23,760 nucleotides of DNA from contig JBAPTW010000244.1 in NCBI GenBank assembly GCA_049282355.1, positions 1-23,760 of the forward strand, given 5' to 3'. Under the pieces are notes generated by a model, which worked only from the letters and a program-made list of their open reading frames with translations, was not told the origin of the DNA and did not search any database. Within the stretch, counting starts at the first letter, position 1. Every line of letters starts with the position of its first letter. Origin of the DNA: JAGTVB01 sp049282355. Lineage in GTDB: Bacteria > Pseudomonadota > Gammaproteobacteria > HK1. The position numbers and the translations under genes were made by a program. Shown piece after piece: positions 15,411 through 23,166 of this stretch.

Positions 15411-15437
15411 AGAGTTACAAGAGTTACAAGAGTTATA
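15411..15437. repeat. three tandem 9-bp units between dinB and uup
   Basis: AGAGTTACA is repeated at 15411-15419 and 15420-15428, followed by a third unit with one change (AGAGTTATA, 15429-15437). It lies in the non-coding gap between two convergent stops. It is a short tandem array, possibly variable in copy number among strains. Confidence 0.85.
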
Positions 15438-15488
15438 GGAGCGCCTCTCGAAGACTGCTGTTATCAGCTTGTCATCGCTCAATGCCGG

Positions 15489-17402
15489 TTACCCAATGCA
15501 ATTGTCCAACTGCTCCCAGCGCTCGTACGCTTCCCGCACGGCAGTGCGCATCTTTTCCAGCTCTGCTAGGGTTGTGCTGATATTCTGTTTATCCTGGCGA
15601 TAGAATTCGCCTTGAATAACCTGCTGCTCGAGTTGGTGGAGCGTCGCCTCTAGTGCCTCAATCTGCGCCGGCAGCGCCTGCAGTTCCCGCTGCTCTTTGT
15701 AGCTGAGCTTTTGCTTCTGGACAGCGGCTTCGGTGTTAGCCTGTTGCGGTGCCACCCGCCTTTCATTGTCGCGCTTCTGCGAAGCGGCAGGTTCTGATGC
15801 CGCTAAGGGGAGTTTTCGTTGGCGCTGCCAATCCTCGTAGCCCCCGACATATTCCTCCACCTGTCCGTCGCCCTCGAAGACGATAGTGCTGGTCACCACA
15901 TTATCGAGAAAACTGCGGTCATGGCTGACCAGCAAGAGTGTGCCTTCGTAATCGGCGAGCAGATCTTCGAGCAGCTCCAGAGTGTCCACATCGAGATCGT
16001 TGGTCGGTTCATCCAACACCAGCATATTTGCCGATTGTGCCAACAGTGCTGCGAGCAGCAAGCGGTTCCGCTCGCCTCCGGAGAGGATCTTCACCGGTGA
16101 GTCGATGCGCTCCGGAGGAAATAAAAAATCCTTCAGGTAGCTGATAACGTGCCGCGAGCGCCCGCGAACGGTCACATAGTCTCGGCCCTCGCTAATGTTC
16201 TCCCGCACTGTTTTGTCCGGGTCGAGCTGCCTTCTTTGCTGGTCGAAATAGGCGAGCTGCAGTCGGGTCCCGCGGATCACCTGTCCGGCCTGCGGAGTTA
16301 GATCGCCCAGAATCAGCCTCAACAGGGTTGTTTTACCGCAGCCGTTTGGCCCCATGATGCCGACCCGATCGCCGCGCAAAATGCGTGTGGAGAAGTCGCG
16401 AATAATCCACTGATCACCGTAGCGATAGCTCACATGCCGAACGTCCGCCACCAGCTTACCGGACAGATCCCCGGTATCAACATCGAGGCTTGCCTTCCCC
16501 GGTGCGCCGATGCGTTGCCGGCGGGCACCTCGCATGGCCAGCAGGGTTCTCACCCGGCCTTCGTTGCGCGTTCGCCTCGCCTTGATCCCTTGGCGTATCC
16601 AGACTTCGTGCTCAGCCAGCTTCTTGTCGAATTTGGCGTTGGCTCTGTCCTCGAGCTCCAAGAGCTCCTCTTTTTTCTGCAGATAATGCTCGTAATTGCC
16701 TGGGAAAGAGGTCAGCTGACCGCGATCCAGCTCAATGATTCGGGTGGCCAGATTTCTCAAAAACGTCCGGTCATGGGTGATGAAGATCAAAGCGCCTTGA
16801 AAGGACAGCAGGAAATTTTCCAACCAGGTAATGGAAGCGATATCCATATGGTTGGTGGGCTCGTCCAGCAGCAGCAGATCGGGCTCGCTGACCAGCGCTT
16901 GGGCTAGCATAACACGCCGACGTATGCCGCCCGAGCACGCGGTCACGAGCAGATCTGCCGGCAAGGCAAGGCGACTTAGCACGGATTCGACTTTTTGGTT
17001 GATGTTCCACCCGTGAAGCGCGTCGATGCGATGCTGCAGGGCGGCGAGTTTTTGGAGTGATGTCGCGTCGGCATTGCCCAACTGATCCGCGGCCGCGTGA
17101 TATTCCGACAACAGCGTTCCCAATTCACCGATTCCGGAAGCCACCACATCGAAGACAGTATCTGGGGTATCGACCAGTACCTCCTGCTCCAAATGGGCGA
17201 TGCGCAGGGTGTCCTTGCGCCAGACCTCGCCGTCATCCGGATGGGCAGTATCGCTGATAACCCGAAGCAGCGTCGATTTACCGGTTCCATTACGGCCCAC
17301 CAGGCAGACTCGCTCACCGGCTGCGATGCGAAAGTCGACCTGCGCCAGCAATGGGTGATGGCCATAAGCGAGGGATACATTGGTGAGAGAAAGTAAGGAC
17401 AT
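15489..17402 (-). CDS. uup: ABC-F family ATPase Uup
   Basis: A 637-residue soluble tandem-ATPase protein without membrane domains. ABC-F proteins act on ribosomes, and Uup also influences transposon precise excision and replication-intermediate stability in E. coli. First cassette: Walker A GRNGTGKST (36-44), signature CSGGI (156-160), Walker B LLLLDEPT (177-184), His210. Second cassette: Walker A GPNGCGKTT (351-359), signature LSGGE (440-444), Walker B LVLDEPT (461-467), His494. The interdomain linker (about 240-300) is highly charged, and a C-terminal coiled coil (about 560-635) is the DNA-binding tail that distinguishes Uup from EttA and YheS. The start ATG at 17402 gives the usual N-terminus. 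Both cassettes look active. A MITE lies about 185 bp upstream of its start. Confidence 0.94.
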   Translation of the reverse strand: MSLLSLTNVSLAYGHHPLLAQVDFRIAAGERVCLVGRNGTGKSTLLRVISDTAHPDDGEVWRKDTLRIAHLEQEVLVDTPDTVFDVVASGIGELGTLLSEYHAAADQLGNADATSLQKLAALQHRIDALHGWNINQKVESVLSRLALPADLLVTACSGGIRRRVMLAQALVSEPDLLLLDEPTNHMDIASITWLENFLLSFQGALIFITHDRTFLRNLATRIIELDRGQLTSFPGNYEHYLQKKEELLELEDRANAKFDKKLAEHEVWIRQGIKARRTRNEGRVRTLLAMRGARRQRIGAPGKASLDVDTGDLSGKLVADVRHVSYRYGDQWIIRDFSTRILRGDRVGIMGPNGCGKTTLLRLILGDLTPQAGQVIRGTRLQLAYFDQQRRQLDPDKTVRENISEGRDYVTVRGRSRHVISYLKDFLFPPERIDSPVKILSGGERNRLLLAALLAQSANMLVLDEPTNDLDVDTLELLEDLLADYEGTLLLVSHDRSFLDNVVTSTIVFEGDGQVEEYVGGYEDWQRQRKLPLAASEPAASQKRDNERRVAPQQANTEAAVQKQKLSYKEQRELQALPAQIEALEATLHQLEQQVIQGEFYRQDKQNISTTLAELEKMRTAVREAYERWEQLDNCIG

Positions 17403-17578
17403 ATTGAAATTCTAAGGTTGCACTCCTTGCCAGTGTGACCAGTCGAAGAAGAAATAACGCTGTGGAAGTTCTCAGCGTCAACGCGAGGCAAAGATAATAC
17501 CCGATCGAGCACCGATTGACCGGGGGCAGGGGAGCGGTACGGGTCGAATTTATTGGCGCTCGCGACGATTTTCCAACA

Positions 17579-17587
17579 GCTGCTAAC
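17579..17587 (+). repeat. left 9-bp target-site duplication of the MITE
   Basis: GCTGCTAAC directly abuts the left terminal inverted repeat and is repeated identically at 17780-17788 on the other side, as expected for a target-site duplication. Confidence 0.8.
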
Positions 17588-17779
17588 GGCCATGGTCATC
17601 GTTTCGTCCGAGTGGCAGTCAATCGCCTTGTCTCAAGGGACGTCGTGAATACAGCCTTGTAGACTTGGGTCCAGCATCCTTGCTGGACACACCCTTGTGG
17701 CAAGGCGATTGACTGCCTACAGATTCCGAGCGCGGTTTTACCCTTTGATGGTGATGCTGACGAAACGATGACCATGGCC
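17588..17779. mobile_element. 192-bp MITE-like element with perfect TIRs
   Basis: The ends are perfect 21-bp inverted repeats (17588-17608 and 17759-17779, inner part GGCCATGGTCATCGTTTCG at the left). Exact 9-bp direct repeats GCTGCTAAC flank the element. Inside is a second perfect 17-bp inverted repeat (GGCAGTCAATCGCCTTG at 17614-17630 against 17701-17717), followed by CAAGGG/CCCTTG and a central 8-bp hairpin (17669-17676 with 17681-17688). It has no transposase gene. It sits 28 bp downstream of the potassium-channel stop and upstream of uup. The foldback could act as a transcription terminator or RNA-stabilising hairpin. A 9-bp duplication is compatible with several DDE families; I cannot assign a parent IS. 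Confidence 0.8.
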
Positions 17780-17788
17780 GCTGCTAAC
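17780..17788 (+). repeat. right 9-bp target-site duplication of the MITE
   Basis: GCTGCTAAC immediately follows the right terminal inverted repeat and matches 17579-17587 exactly. Confidence 0.8.
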
Positions 17789-17807
17789 TCCCGTAAATGC
17801 GACTTCA

Positions 17808-19523
17808 TCAGCAAGCGTCGGAGTGATCGCGCCCGAGCGCCCGCGTAATCAGGCGCCACACAGGGCTCTGAGGGAGTGCGCGTCCGGTCGTGACATAGGT
17901 GAGAGCCACTTCATTCTGAAGGGTCAGCATCAGCCGTGAACGGCTGGTTCGGGAGCCGGCGAACAGCACTTGATCACCGGGGTGCAAACGCGGATTGTGC
18001 TCGGGCAAAAGGTGACTACTTTGGTCGTTCACAAACAGCAGCGGGATGCAAAAAAGCCTTTGGGATCGATCTCGGGGGTCGGTCAACAAATGTTGAAGCT
18101 CGATCGTCTCGCCCTTCTGCAAGGCAAGATAGACTGCATAGGCTTGTTCCTGATCGATGCGGACTTGCCAGACTTCCGGCAGCTTGTCCTCACAGATGGC
18201 CGCCAGTCGGCTGATCAGCATGCAGGTCCACTGTTCATTTTGCGTCATGGCGAGCTGCAAGAAATCCTCCAGCAGCGGAATCGTGATGAGACCGCGAATG
18301 CGATTGGCAACGACGCGACTGGCCTGCATCACCACGTCCGCGCCGGCGGATTCAAACAGCGCCTTGTTGAGCTGTTGATTCTGGCGAACGACTAGGAAAA
18401 GGGTCGGGTTGAGCTCTCTCGCGGTCATAATGATGGACAGATTATTTGAATCGTCGTCGGTGCCTGCGACAATACCCACCGCCTCCTCGATCCTCGCCTG
18501 GCGCAGGGTCTCGGCATCCGTACCCCAGCCTGCCACGCTGCCTTTTGGAGGTCGGCGCTCGGCGGGATAGGGCTCGATGATCACCAGCTCTATTTCCTGT
18601 GCTGTCAGACAGCGACACATCGCCTTGCCGAATCTTCCATAACCGCACAGCACCCACAGTCCCCGCGGCGGGTGTAGGGGTTCCTCCAGTGGCTCATTGG
18701 GGTCGCCGGCAAGCCAGCTAGCCAATAAGCTTTGACAGGGAAAATAGAGTGCGGTGACCAGATGTTCGGCGAAGGTATCGAACGGATCGATAATATAATC
18801 GGTGCCGAAAGAAGCCATGTTGGCCTCCACGTCATGAGATTCGGCGCGGCAGATCACCTTGAGCGATGGGTTGAACACCTTCGCGGTGATGGCAATATGT
18901 AGATTGACCTTGTTTTGATTGGTTAGCGCAACCACGCCAGCGCACTGGCTATCGCGCAGCCCCCCCAGCAGCAGGTTTCCTGGATAGGCGGCATCCCCGC
19001 AGATATTCGGTACGTACACTGGATAATTGGTCAAGGCCAAGGCGTTGATACGCTCTTGCCGGATCTCGATAACGACCGATTGAATCCAGCGCCGTTCGAG
19101 TGCGTCCACCAGGGCGCTACCCGTATCCCCATAGCCACAAACGAGGAAAAACGGCTCTCGCAGTTTTTCCACATTGCGCGCGAAACGGCGTTCGGTAAAT
19201 GCTTGCCGCAGTGCTTCATCCTGTAACAGGGTCAGGACTGCGCCAATCGCATAGACCCAGGCGATGACAGTCAAATAGATGCATACGGTTGCCCACAGTC
19301 GCTGGGCTTCGCTGAAGGGATAGGGGATCTCTCCAAAACCGATGGTGCTTCCCATGAAGCTCACGAAATAAAAGGCATGGAAAAAATCCATATGCCACGG
19401 ATTTCCCTGATCGTCGATTCCGGGGATCAATACGAAACCCAAGGTGGCGGTCGCATAGACGGTAGAGAGCACAAGCAAGGGCACGCGCATCCTGCGCAGT
19501 ACCAGGAACAAGATGCTGTTCAT
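17808..19523 (-). CDS. potassium channel with two RCK (TrkA-N) domains
   Basis: A 571-residue inner-membrane channel subunit. TM1 is about residues 13-34, the pore helix about 46-58, the selectivity filter 60-65 and TM2 about 78-100. Two cytoplasmic RCK/TrkA-N domains follow: the first with the Rossmann motif CGYGDTGS (129-136) and the second with CGYGRFGK (293-300). A likely TrkA-C-type region lies near 465-545. The filter reads TIGFGE, not the canonical TVGYGD, so ion selectivity should be treated with some caution. Tandem RCKs in one chain resemble BK/GsuK-type channels gated by nucleotides or divalent ions. The gene follows the DUF6394-type gene after 22 bp, so the two products may be a channel and a membrane partner. 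Its stop lies 28 bp from the MITE. Confidence 0.92.
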   Translation of the reverse strand: MNSILFLVLRRMRVPLLVLSTVYATATLGFVLIPGIDDQGNPWHMDFFHAFYFVSFMGSTIGFGEIPYPFSEAQRLWATVCIYLTVIAWVYAIGAVLTLLQDEALRQAFTERRFARNVEKLREPFFLVCGYGDTGSALVDALERRWIQSVVIEIRQERINALALTNYPVYVPNICGDAAYPGNLLLGGLRDSQCAGVVALTNQNKVNLHIAITAKVFNPSLKVICRAESHDVEANMASFGTDYIIDPFDTFAEHLVTALYFPCQSLLASWLAGDPNEPLEEPLHPPRGLWVLCGYGRFGKAMCRCLTAQEIELVIIEPYPAERRPPKGSVAGWGTDAETLRQARIEEAVGIVAGTDDDSNNLSIIMTARELNPTLFLVVRQNQQLNKALFESAGADVVMQASRVVANRIRGLITIPLLEDFLQLAMTQNEQWTCMLISRLAAICEDKLPEVWQVRIDQEQAYAVYLALQKGETIELQHLLTDPRDRSQRLFCIPLLFVNDQSSHLLPEHNPRLHPGDQVLFAGSRTSRSRLMLTLQNEVALTYVTTGRALPQSPVWRLITRALGRDHSDAC

Positions 19524-19545
19524 GCCAGGGTGCTCTTTACCGACG

Positions 19546-19929
19546 TCATCGGCGCAGCATCACCGTTTCGATAACAAGGAGCACGACGGAAACGACATTG
19601 GCCAGCATGGCGCCCCCTGACAGCGATACGATGCTTGCCATGACACTGGAGGTCAGGCCTGTATTGGTGACATGCATGGCTACCGCCCATACGAGGGCCG
19701 CTGCAATCAGTTGGATGTCGGCCACTAGGCTGGTGGCGAGGAGAACGGCACCCATTTGGGAGCGATCGCCGAATTTCAGGATGGTGGCGACGGCATTCAC
19801 GAAGATGGCCGCGTAAAGCTCATACGCGTGGTGGTGATCGGGATTATCGAACTCACCCAGGTAAAAGCCGAAATTCAGGGTAAGTGCCATCACGATAAAG
19901 AAACCAAAGATGACTTTTTCCGGATTCAT
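19546..19929 (-). CDS. small integral membrane protein, DUF6394-type
   Basis: A 127-residue hydrophobic protein with about four membrane helices: residues about 5-24 (VIFGFFIVMALTLNFGFYLG), 37-52, 60-83 and 97-124. Between helices 1 and 2 is a conserved-looking FDNPDHHHAYELYAA, and LKFGDRSQMGAVLLATSLVADIQL marks the second loop and helix 3. I associate this sequence with DUF6394, which often sits beside a two-RCK potassium channel, as it does here (22 bp upstream, same strand). An accessory role to the channel is inference. AAAGAG is a weak Shine-Dalgarno before the ATG at 19929. Confidence 0.85.
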   Translation of the reverse strand: MNPEKVIFGFFIVMALTLNFGFYLGEFDNPDHHHAYELYAAIFVNAVATILKFGDRSQMGAVLLATSLVADIQLIAAALVWAVAMHVTNTGLTSSVMASIVSLSGGAMLANVVSVVLLVIETVMLRR

Positions 19930-20304
19930 CGTTTCTCTTTCTTAATCTTTATCTTTTTACTGGCACCCACGCCGTTGGAGCGGCACCCTTGATTGTTGCA
20001 GCATCGTTGCCAAACATAGAATTTAAGCCTAGAGGATGTTTTAAAATCTGCTGCGTTTGTCACCGCTACGTTGCGCGCCGACTCGCACTCCGGATGTACT
20101 TCCTTGTACACTGCCGTTGCTCGCCACCATGCGCCTTGCGACTCCGGCGCTTGCGATAGTTTAAAACAGCTTTTTCCCGCCCTCATGCTGGACGAGTCGG
20201 CGATGCGGCGCAATGATCGCAGCCAACGGAGGGGGAGGAGCGCAGATGTTCCGTGAGAACAGGGCCGCGGAGATGTGGCACTGGCTTTGGGGTTGGAGGA
20301 TAGG
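19930..20304. other. 375-bp divergent intergenic region with a repeat-like element
   Basis: This region separates the DUF6394-channel unit (minus) from the small-ORF-dctP unit (plus). Most of it is the 130-bp element at 20038-20167. To its right is a GC-rich stretch ending in GGAGGA (20295-20300), the Shine-Dalgarno of the small ORF. No clear promoter pair was found. Confidence 0.5.
20038..20167. repeat. 130-bp intergenic repeat-like element with GTTTTAAA ends
   Basis: The left end GTTTTAAAAT (20038-20047) and right end GTTTAAAAC (20159-20167) are inverted relative to each other. The centre carries a small palindrome, TGTACTTCCTTGTACA (20096-20110 region), flanked by related GC-rich arms (GCGCCGACTCGC and GCGACTCCGGCGC). 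The layout and the central GTACTTCCTTGTACA resemble a high-copy intergenic repeat I recall from other gammaproteobacteria; that part is recollection. Only one copy is in this window. Confidence 0.5.
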
Positions 20305-20529
20305 ATGATGAACGAATTGATGCGAGAACGCGTGCATGCATTTCTTCAAGATGCAGATAACCTCGAGATGCTCCGCGACTGGTTTTTTGAGTCGCAGTTG
20401 GCAGAGGCGATCGCTAATGATTCCTCGCTGACCGAGCAGCAGATCACGGAAAAACTGCACCGCATTTTTGAGGCCGATCTGGAGCAAATTGTGGTTGCTT
20501 ACTTTGAGTCCGAGGAACAAGCTTCCTGA
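20305..20529 (+). CDS. small acidic protein preceding dctP, function unknown
   Basis: A protein of about 74 residues that I do not recognise. It is acidic and strongly helical (MNELMRERVHAFLQDADNLE, then LAEAIANDSSLTEQQITEKL and FEADLEQIVVAYFESEEQA) with no signal peptide or membrane segment. A GGAGGA Shine-Dalgarno at 20295-20300 sits 4 nt before ATG 20305 and 7 nt before a second ATG at 20308; either may be used. The stop is 21 nt before the dctP start, and the last codons form the 5' arm of a hairpin that covers the dctP Shine-Dalgarno. It may be a small regulator, or serve mainly as a translated leader for dctP. Confidence 0.7.
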   Translation: MMNELMRERVHAFLQDADNLEMLRDWFFESQLAEAIANDSSLTEQQITEKLHRIFEADLEQIVVAYFESEEQAS

Positions 20530-20550
20530 GAATCCTCAGGAGGAATCACG
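20522..20550 (+). promoter_or_regulatory. hairpin overlapping the dctP ribosome binding site
   Basis: CTTCCTGAG (20522-20530) can pair with CTCAGGAG (20535-20542) and the following G through nine base pairs, one of them G-U, with a 4-nt loop AATC. The 3' arm contains most of the dctP Shine-Dalgarno CAGGAGGA (20537-20544), which is 6 nt before the TTG start at 20551. The 5' arm contains the stop codon of the small ORF (20527-20529). A ribosome finishing the small ORF would melt the stem, the classic layout for translational coupling. Confidence 0.55.
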
Positions 20551-21642
20551 TTGAAACGGCGTTCCTGGCTCAAATGGGCGGGGGCTGGCTTGAGCGCAGC
20601 GACGGCGGCAGCGCCGGTGCGGGCGCAATCCCTGCCGACGGTCAAGTGGCGCTTGGCATCGAGCTTCCCCAATAGCTTAGACACCATCTATGGCGGCGCC
20701 GAGATGATTGCCCGGCGTGTCGCCACGGCAACCGCGGGAAACTTTCAGATCCGGGTTTTTGCCAGTGGCGAGATCGTGCCCGGGCTCCAGGTACTGGATG
20801 CCGTGCAGAACGGTACCGTCGAGTGTGGTCATACGGCGAGCTATTACTATGTTGGCAAGGACCCGACATTTGCTTTCGATACGGCGCTGCCTTTCGGTCT
20901 CAATACCCGTCAGCAAAATGCTTGGATGTACCATGGTGGTGGTTTGGAGTTGATGCGCGAGCTGTTCGCGGAATACCACGTGATTCAGTTTCCTGCCGGC
21001 AATAGCGGCGCGCAGATGGGCGGCTGGTTTCGCAAGGAGATAAAGTCCCTCGGTGATCTCCAGGGTCTTAAATTCCGTATCGGGGGTTGGGGAGGTGAGG
21101 TATTTGCCAGGTTGGGGGTCGTGCCACAGCAAATTGCTGGCGGGGATGTGTATGCTGCCCTGGAGAAGGGCAGCATTGATGCCGCCGAATGGATCGGACC
21201 CTACGACGATGAGAAACTCGGCTTTCACAAGATCGCAAAATACTATTACTACCCTGGCTGGTGGGAAGGAGGGCCGCAGATTTCGGCCTATGTCAACATC
21301 GACCAGTGGAGCAGGTTGCCGCCGAGCTATCAGAGCATTTTCGAAGCGGCGTGCGCCGAGGCCAATGGCTCGATGGTGGCAAAGTATGATGCCGAGAACC
21401 CGGAGGCGCTAAAGCGCTTGGTGGCTGGCGGTGCAGTGCTGCGTCCCTTTCCGCGCGAGGTGCTGGAAGCAGCCTATCGAGCGGCGTTTCAGCTCTATGA
21501 CGAGACCGCCGCCGGTAACCCTCGGTTCAAGAAAGTCTACACCGCTTGGCGGAGGTTTCGCGCCGATGATTACCTCTGGTTTCGGGTGGCCGAGAACACC
21601 TTCGACAATTTCGTCTACGCCAAATCGGCGAAGAAGCGCTGA
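20551..21642 (+). CDS. dctP: TRAP transporter solute-binding protein, TakP-like
   Basis: A 363-residue periplasmic receptor for a TRAP importer. The N-terminus MKRRSWLKWAGAGLSAATAA carries a twin-arginine motif (RRSWLK), so Tat export is likely, with cleavage near VRAQS. The DctP fold is clear (FASGEIVPGLQVLDAVQNGT, FRIGGWGGEVFARLG with Arg176, DAAEWIGPYDD). Gln155, Glu213 and Trp214 match the residues I recall coordinating the Na+ ion in Rhodobacter TakP, and Arg176 is in the place of the carboxylate-binding arginine. The ligand is therefore probably a 2-oxo acid such as pyruvate, which is inference. The start is TTG, supported by CAGGAGGA 6 nt upstream. The membrane subunits are encoded convergently 12 bp away, unlike the usual single dctPQM operon. 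Confidence 0.93.
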   Translation: MKRRSWLKWAGAGLSAATAAAPVRAQSLPTVKWRLASSFPNSLDTIYGGAEMIARRVATATAGNFQIRVFASGEIVPGLQVLDAVQNGTVECGHTASYYYVGKDPTFAFDTALPFGLNTRQQNAWMYHGGGLELMRELFAEYHVIQFPAGNSGAQMGGWFRKEIKSLGDLQGLKFRIGGWGGEVFARLGVVPQQIAGGDVYAALEKGSIDAAEWIGPYDDEKLGFHKIAKYYYYPGWWEGGPQISAYVNIDQWSRLPPSYQSIFEAACAEANGSMVAKYDAENPEALKRLVAGGAVLRPFPREVLEAAYRAAFQLYDETAAGNPRFKKVYTAWRRFRADDYLWFRVAENTFDNFVYAKSAKKR

Positions 21643-21654
21643 TCGCTCTTATCA

Positions 21655-23166
21655 TTACTGGCCATCGGCTTGGCGCGCTCGCTCGATGGCATGGGTGACA
21701 TCATCGCCGAACGCACCCTCGTTTCCGGCACGCTCTTTGAGCACTTCACCCGGCGGTGGGATTTCGATGGGCTGCAAGTCAACCGGAGGCGGCGGCAAGT
21801 CGATTTGGATCTCGTTCGGGTCGATGTGCTCCGTCGTAGTGGAGCCCTGTGTGACTAAACCCGGTACGGCGATGACGATCGCTACCATGATCAGCTGGAT
21901 GACGACAAACGGTACGGCGCCCCAGTAAATCTCCGCGGTCCTGACGCTGGCAGGCGCCACGCTGCGCAGGAAAAACAGTGCAAAACCAAACGGTGGGTGC
22001 ATGAACGACGTCTGCATGTTGATGCCGAGCAGCACGCCGAACCAGACGAGATCGATCCCGAGCTTCTCGGCCACCGGCACTAATAGCGGTATGATAATGA
22101 AGGCGAGCTCGAAGAAATCGAGGAAGAAGGCGAGCAGAAAGACAAGGATGTTGACCACGATGAGAAATCCGAGCTCGCCGCCCGGCAATTCGGTCAGCAG
22201 CTGCTCGACCCACAGATCGCCGTCCACAGCGCGAAACACCAGGCCGAACACAGCGGAGCCGATCAGAATGAACAGCACGAAGGACGAGAGCTTCGCGGTC
22301 GAGTCCATGGCTTGCTTGAGCAGCTGCCAGCTCAGACGCTGGCGCACCAGCGCAAGCACTAAGGCACCGGTCGCGCCCATGGCGCCACCCTCTGTGGGTG
22401 TGGCTACGCCGAGGAAAATGGTGCCTAGCACCAAGAAGATGAGACACAGCGGCGGAACCATAACCAGCAGCGCATGCCGGTAGAGGCGCCAGCCGCGCAA
22501 ACGCCGTGCTGTTACGGGAAGCGCTGGCACCGCCTCGGGCCGCACAATACTGACAAGCAGCACGAATCCGCCGTAGAGAACACACAGCAGCAGTGCCGGC
22601 CACAGGGCCCCTTGATACATGTCGCCCACCGACCGCCCGATCTGGTCTGCAAGCACGATGAGCACAAGGCTCGGCGGTATGATCTGGGCGAGGCTCCCAG
22701 AGGCAGCGATGATGCCTGAGGCGAGCCGCCGATCATAGCCATAGCGCAGCATGATGGGGAGCGAAATCAGCCCCATGGAAATAACCGATGCGGCCATGAC
22801 TCCGGTGGTGGCAGCCAGTAATGCGCCTACGAACACCACGGCAAAGGCAAGCCCGCCGCGCACCGGCCCGAATAGCTGTCCGACCGTGTCCAGCAGATCC
22901 TCCGCCATGCCACTGCGTTCGAGAATCAATCCCATGAAGGTGAAGAACGGGATGGCCAGCAGCGTGTCGTTGTACATGATGCCGTACACGCGTTCCGGTA
23001 AAGCTTGGAACAGGTCCGGACTGAGTAAGCCGAGGGCGACGCCGAGCAGCCCGAAATACAGGCCGTTGGCCGCCAGTGAGAAAGCCACGGGATAGCCGAG
23101 CAGCAGGAACAACACCAGCGCCGCGAACATCAGCGGTGCCATGGACGCCGTTAGCATCTCGGTCAC
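21655..23166 (-). CDS. dctM: TRAP transporter large permease DctM with C-terminal extension
   Basis: A 503-residue polytopic inner-membrane subunit, the Na+-coupled transport channel of the TRAP system. Typical DctM blocks are LLLGYPVAFSLAANGLYFG, ERSGMAEDLLDT, PPSLVLIVLAD, ATPTEGGAMGATGAL and the GINMQTSFMHPPFGFALFFLR region. After the last helix (about residue 440) there is a polar tail of about 63 residues containing DLPPPPVDLQPIEIPPP, longer than most DctM proteins, which end soon after the last helix. The start is GTG at 23166, overlapping the dctQ stop by 4 nt (GTGA), so translation is probably coupled to dctQ. An in-frame ATG lies at 23157. It should pair with the convergently encoded TakP-like binding protein. 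Confidence 0.94.
   Translation of the reverse strand: MTEMLTASMAPLMFAALVLFLLLGYPVAFSLAANGLYFGLLGVALGLLSPDLFQALPERVYGIMYNDTLLAIPFFTFMGLILERSGMAEDLLDTVGQLFGPVRGGLAFAVVFVGALLAATTGVMAASVISMGLISLPIMLRYGYDRRLASGIIAASGSLAQIIPPSLVLIVLADQIGRSVGDMYQGALWPALLLCVLYGGFVLLVSIVRPEAVPALPVTARRLRGWRLYRHALLVMVPPLCLIFLVLGTIFLGVATPTEGGAMGATGALVLALVRQRLSWQLLKQAMDSTAKLSSFVLFILIGSAVFGLVFRAVDGDLWVEQLLTELPGGELGFLIVVNILVFLLAFFLDFFELAFIIIPLLVPVAEKLGIDLVWFGVLLGINMQTSFMHPPFGFALFFLRSVAPASVRTAEIYWGAVPFVVIQLIMVAIVIAVPGLVTQGSTTTEHIDPNEIQIDLPPPPVDLQPIEIPPPGEVLKERAGNEGAFGDDVTHAIERARQADGQ

Noticed and set aside
21779..22603. A 274-codon frame overlapping dctM in another frame of the same strand
   Set aside because: It is arginine- and alanine-rich as expected from an out-of-frame reading of GC-rich DNA; dctM is unmistakable here.
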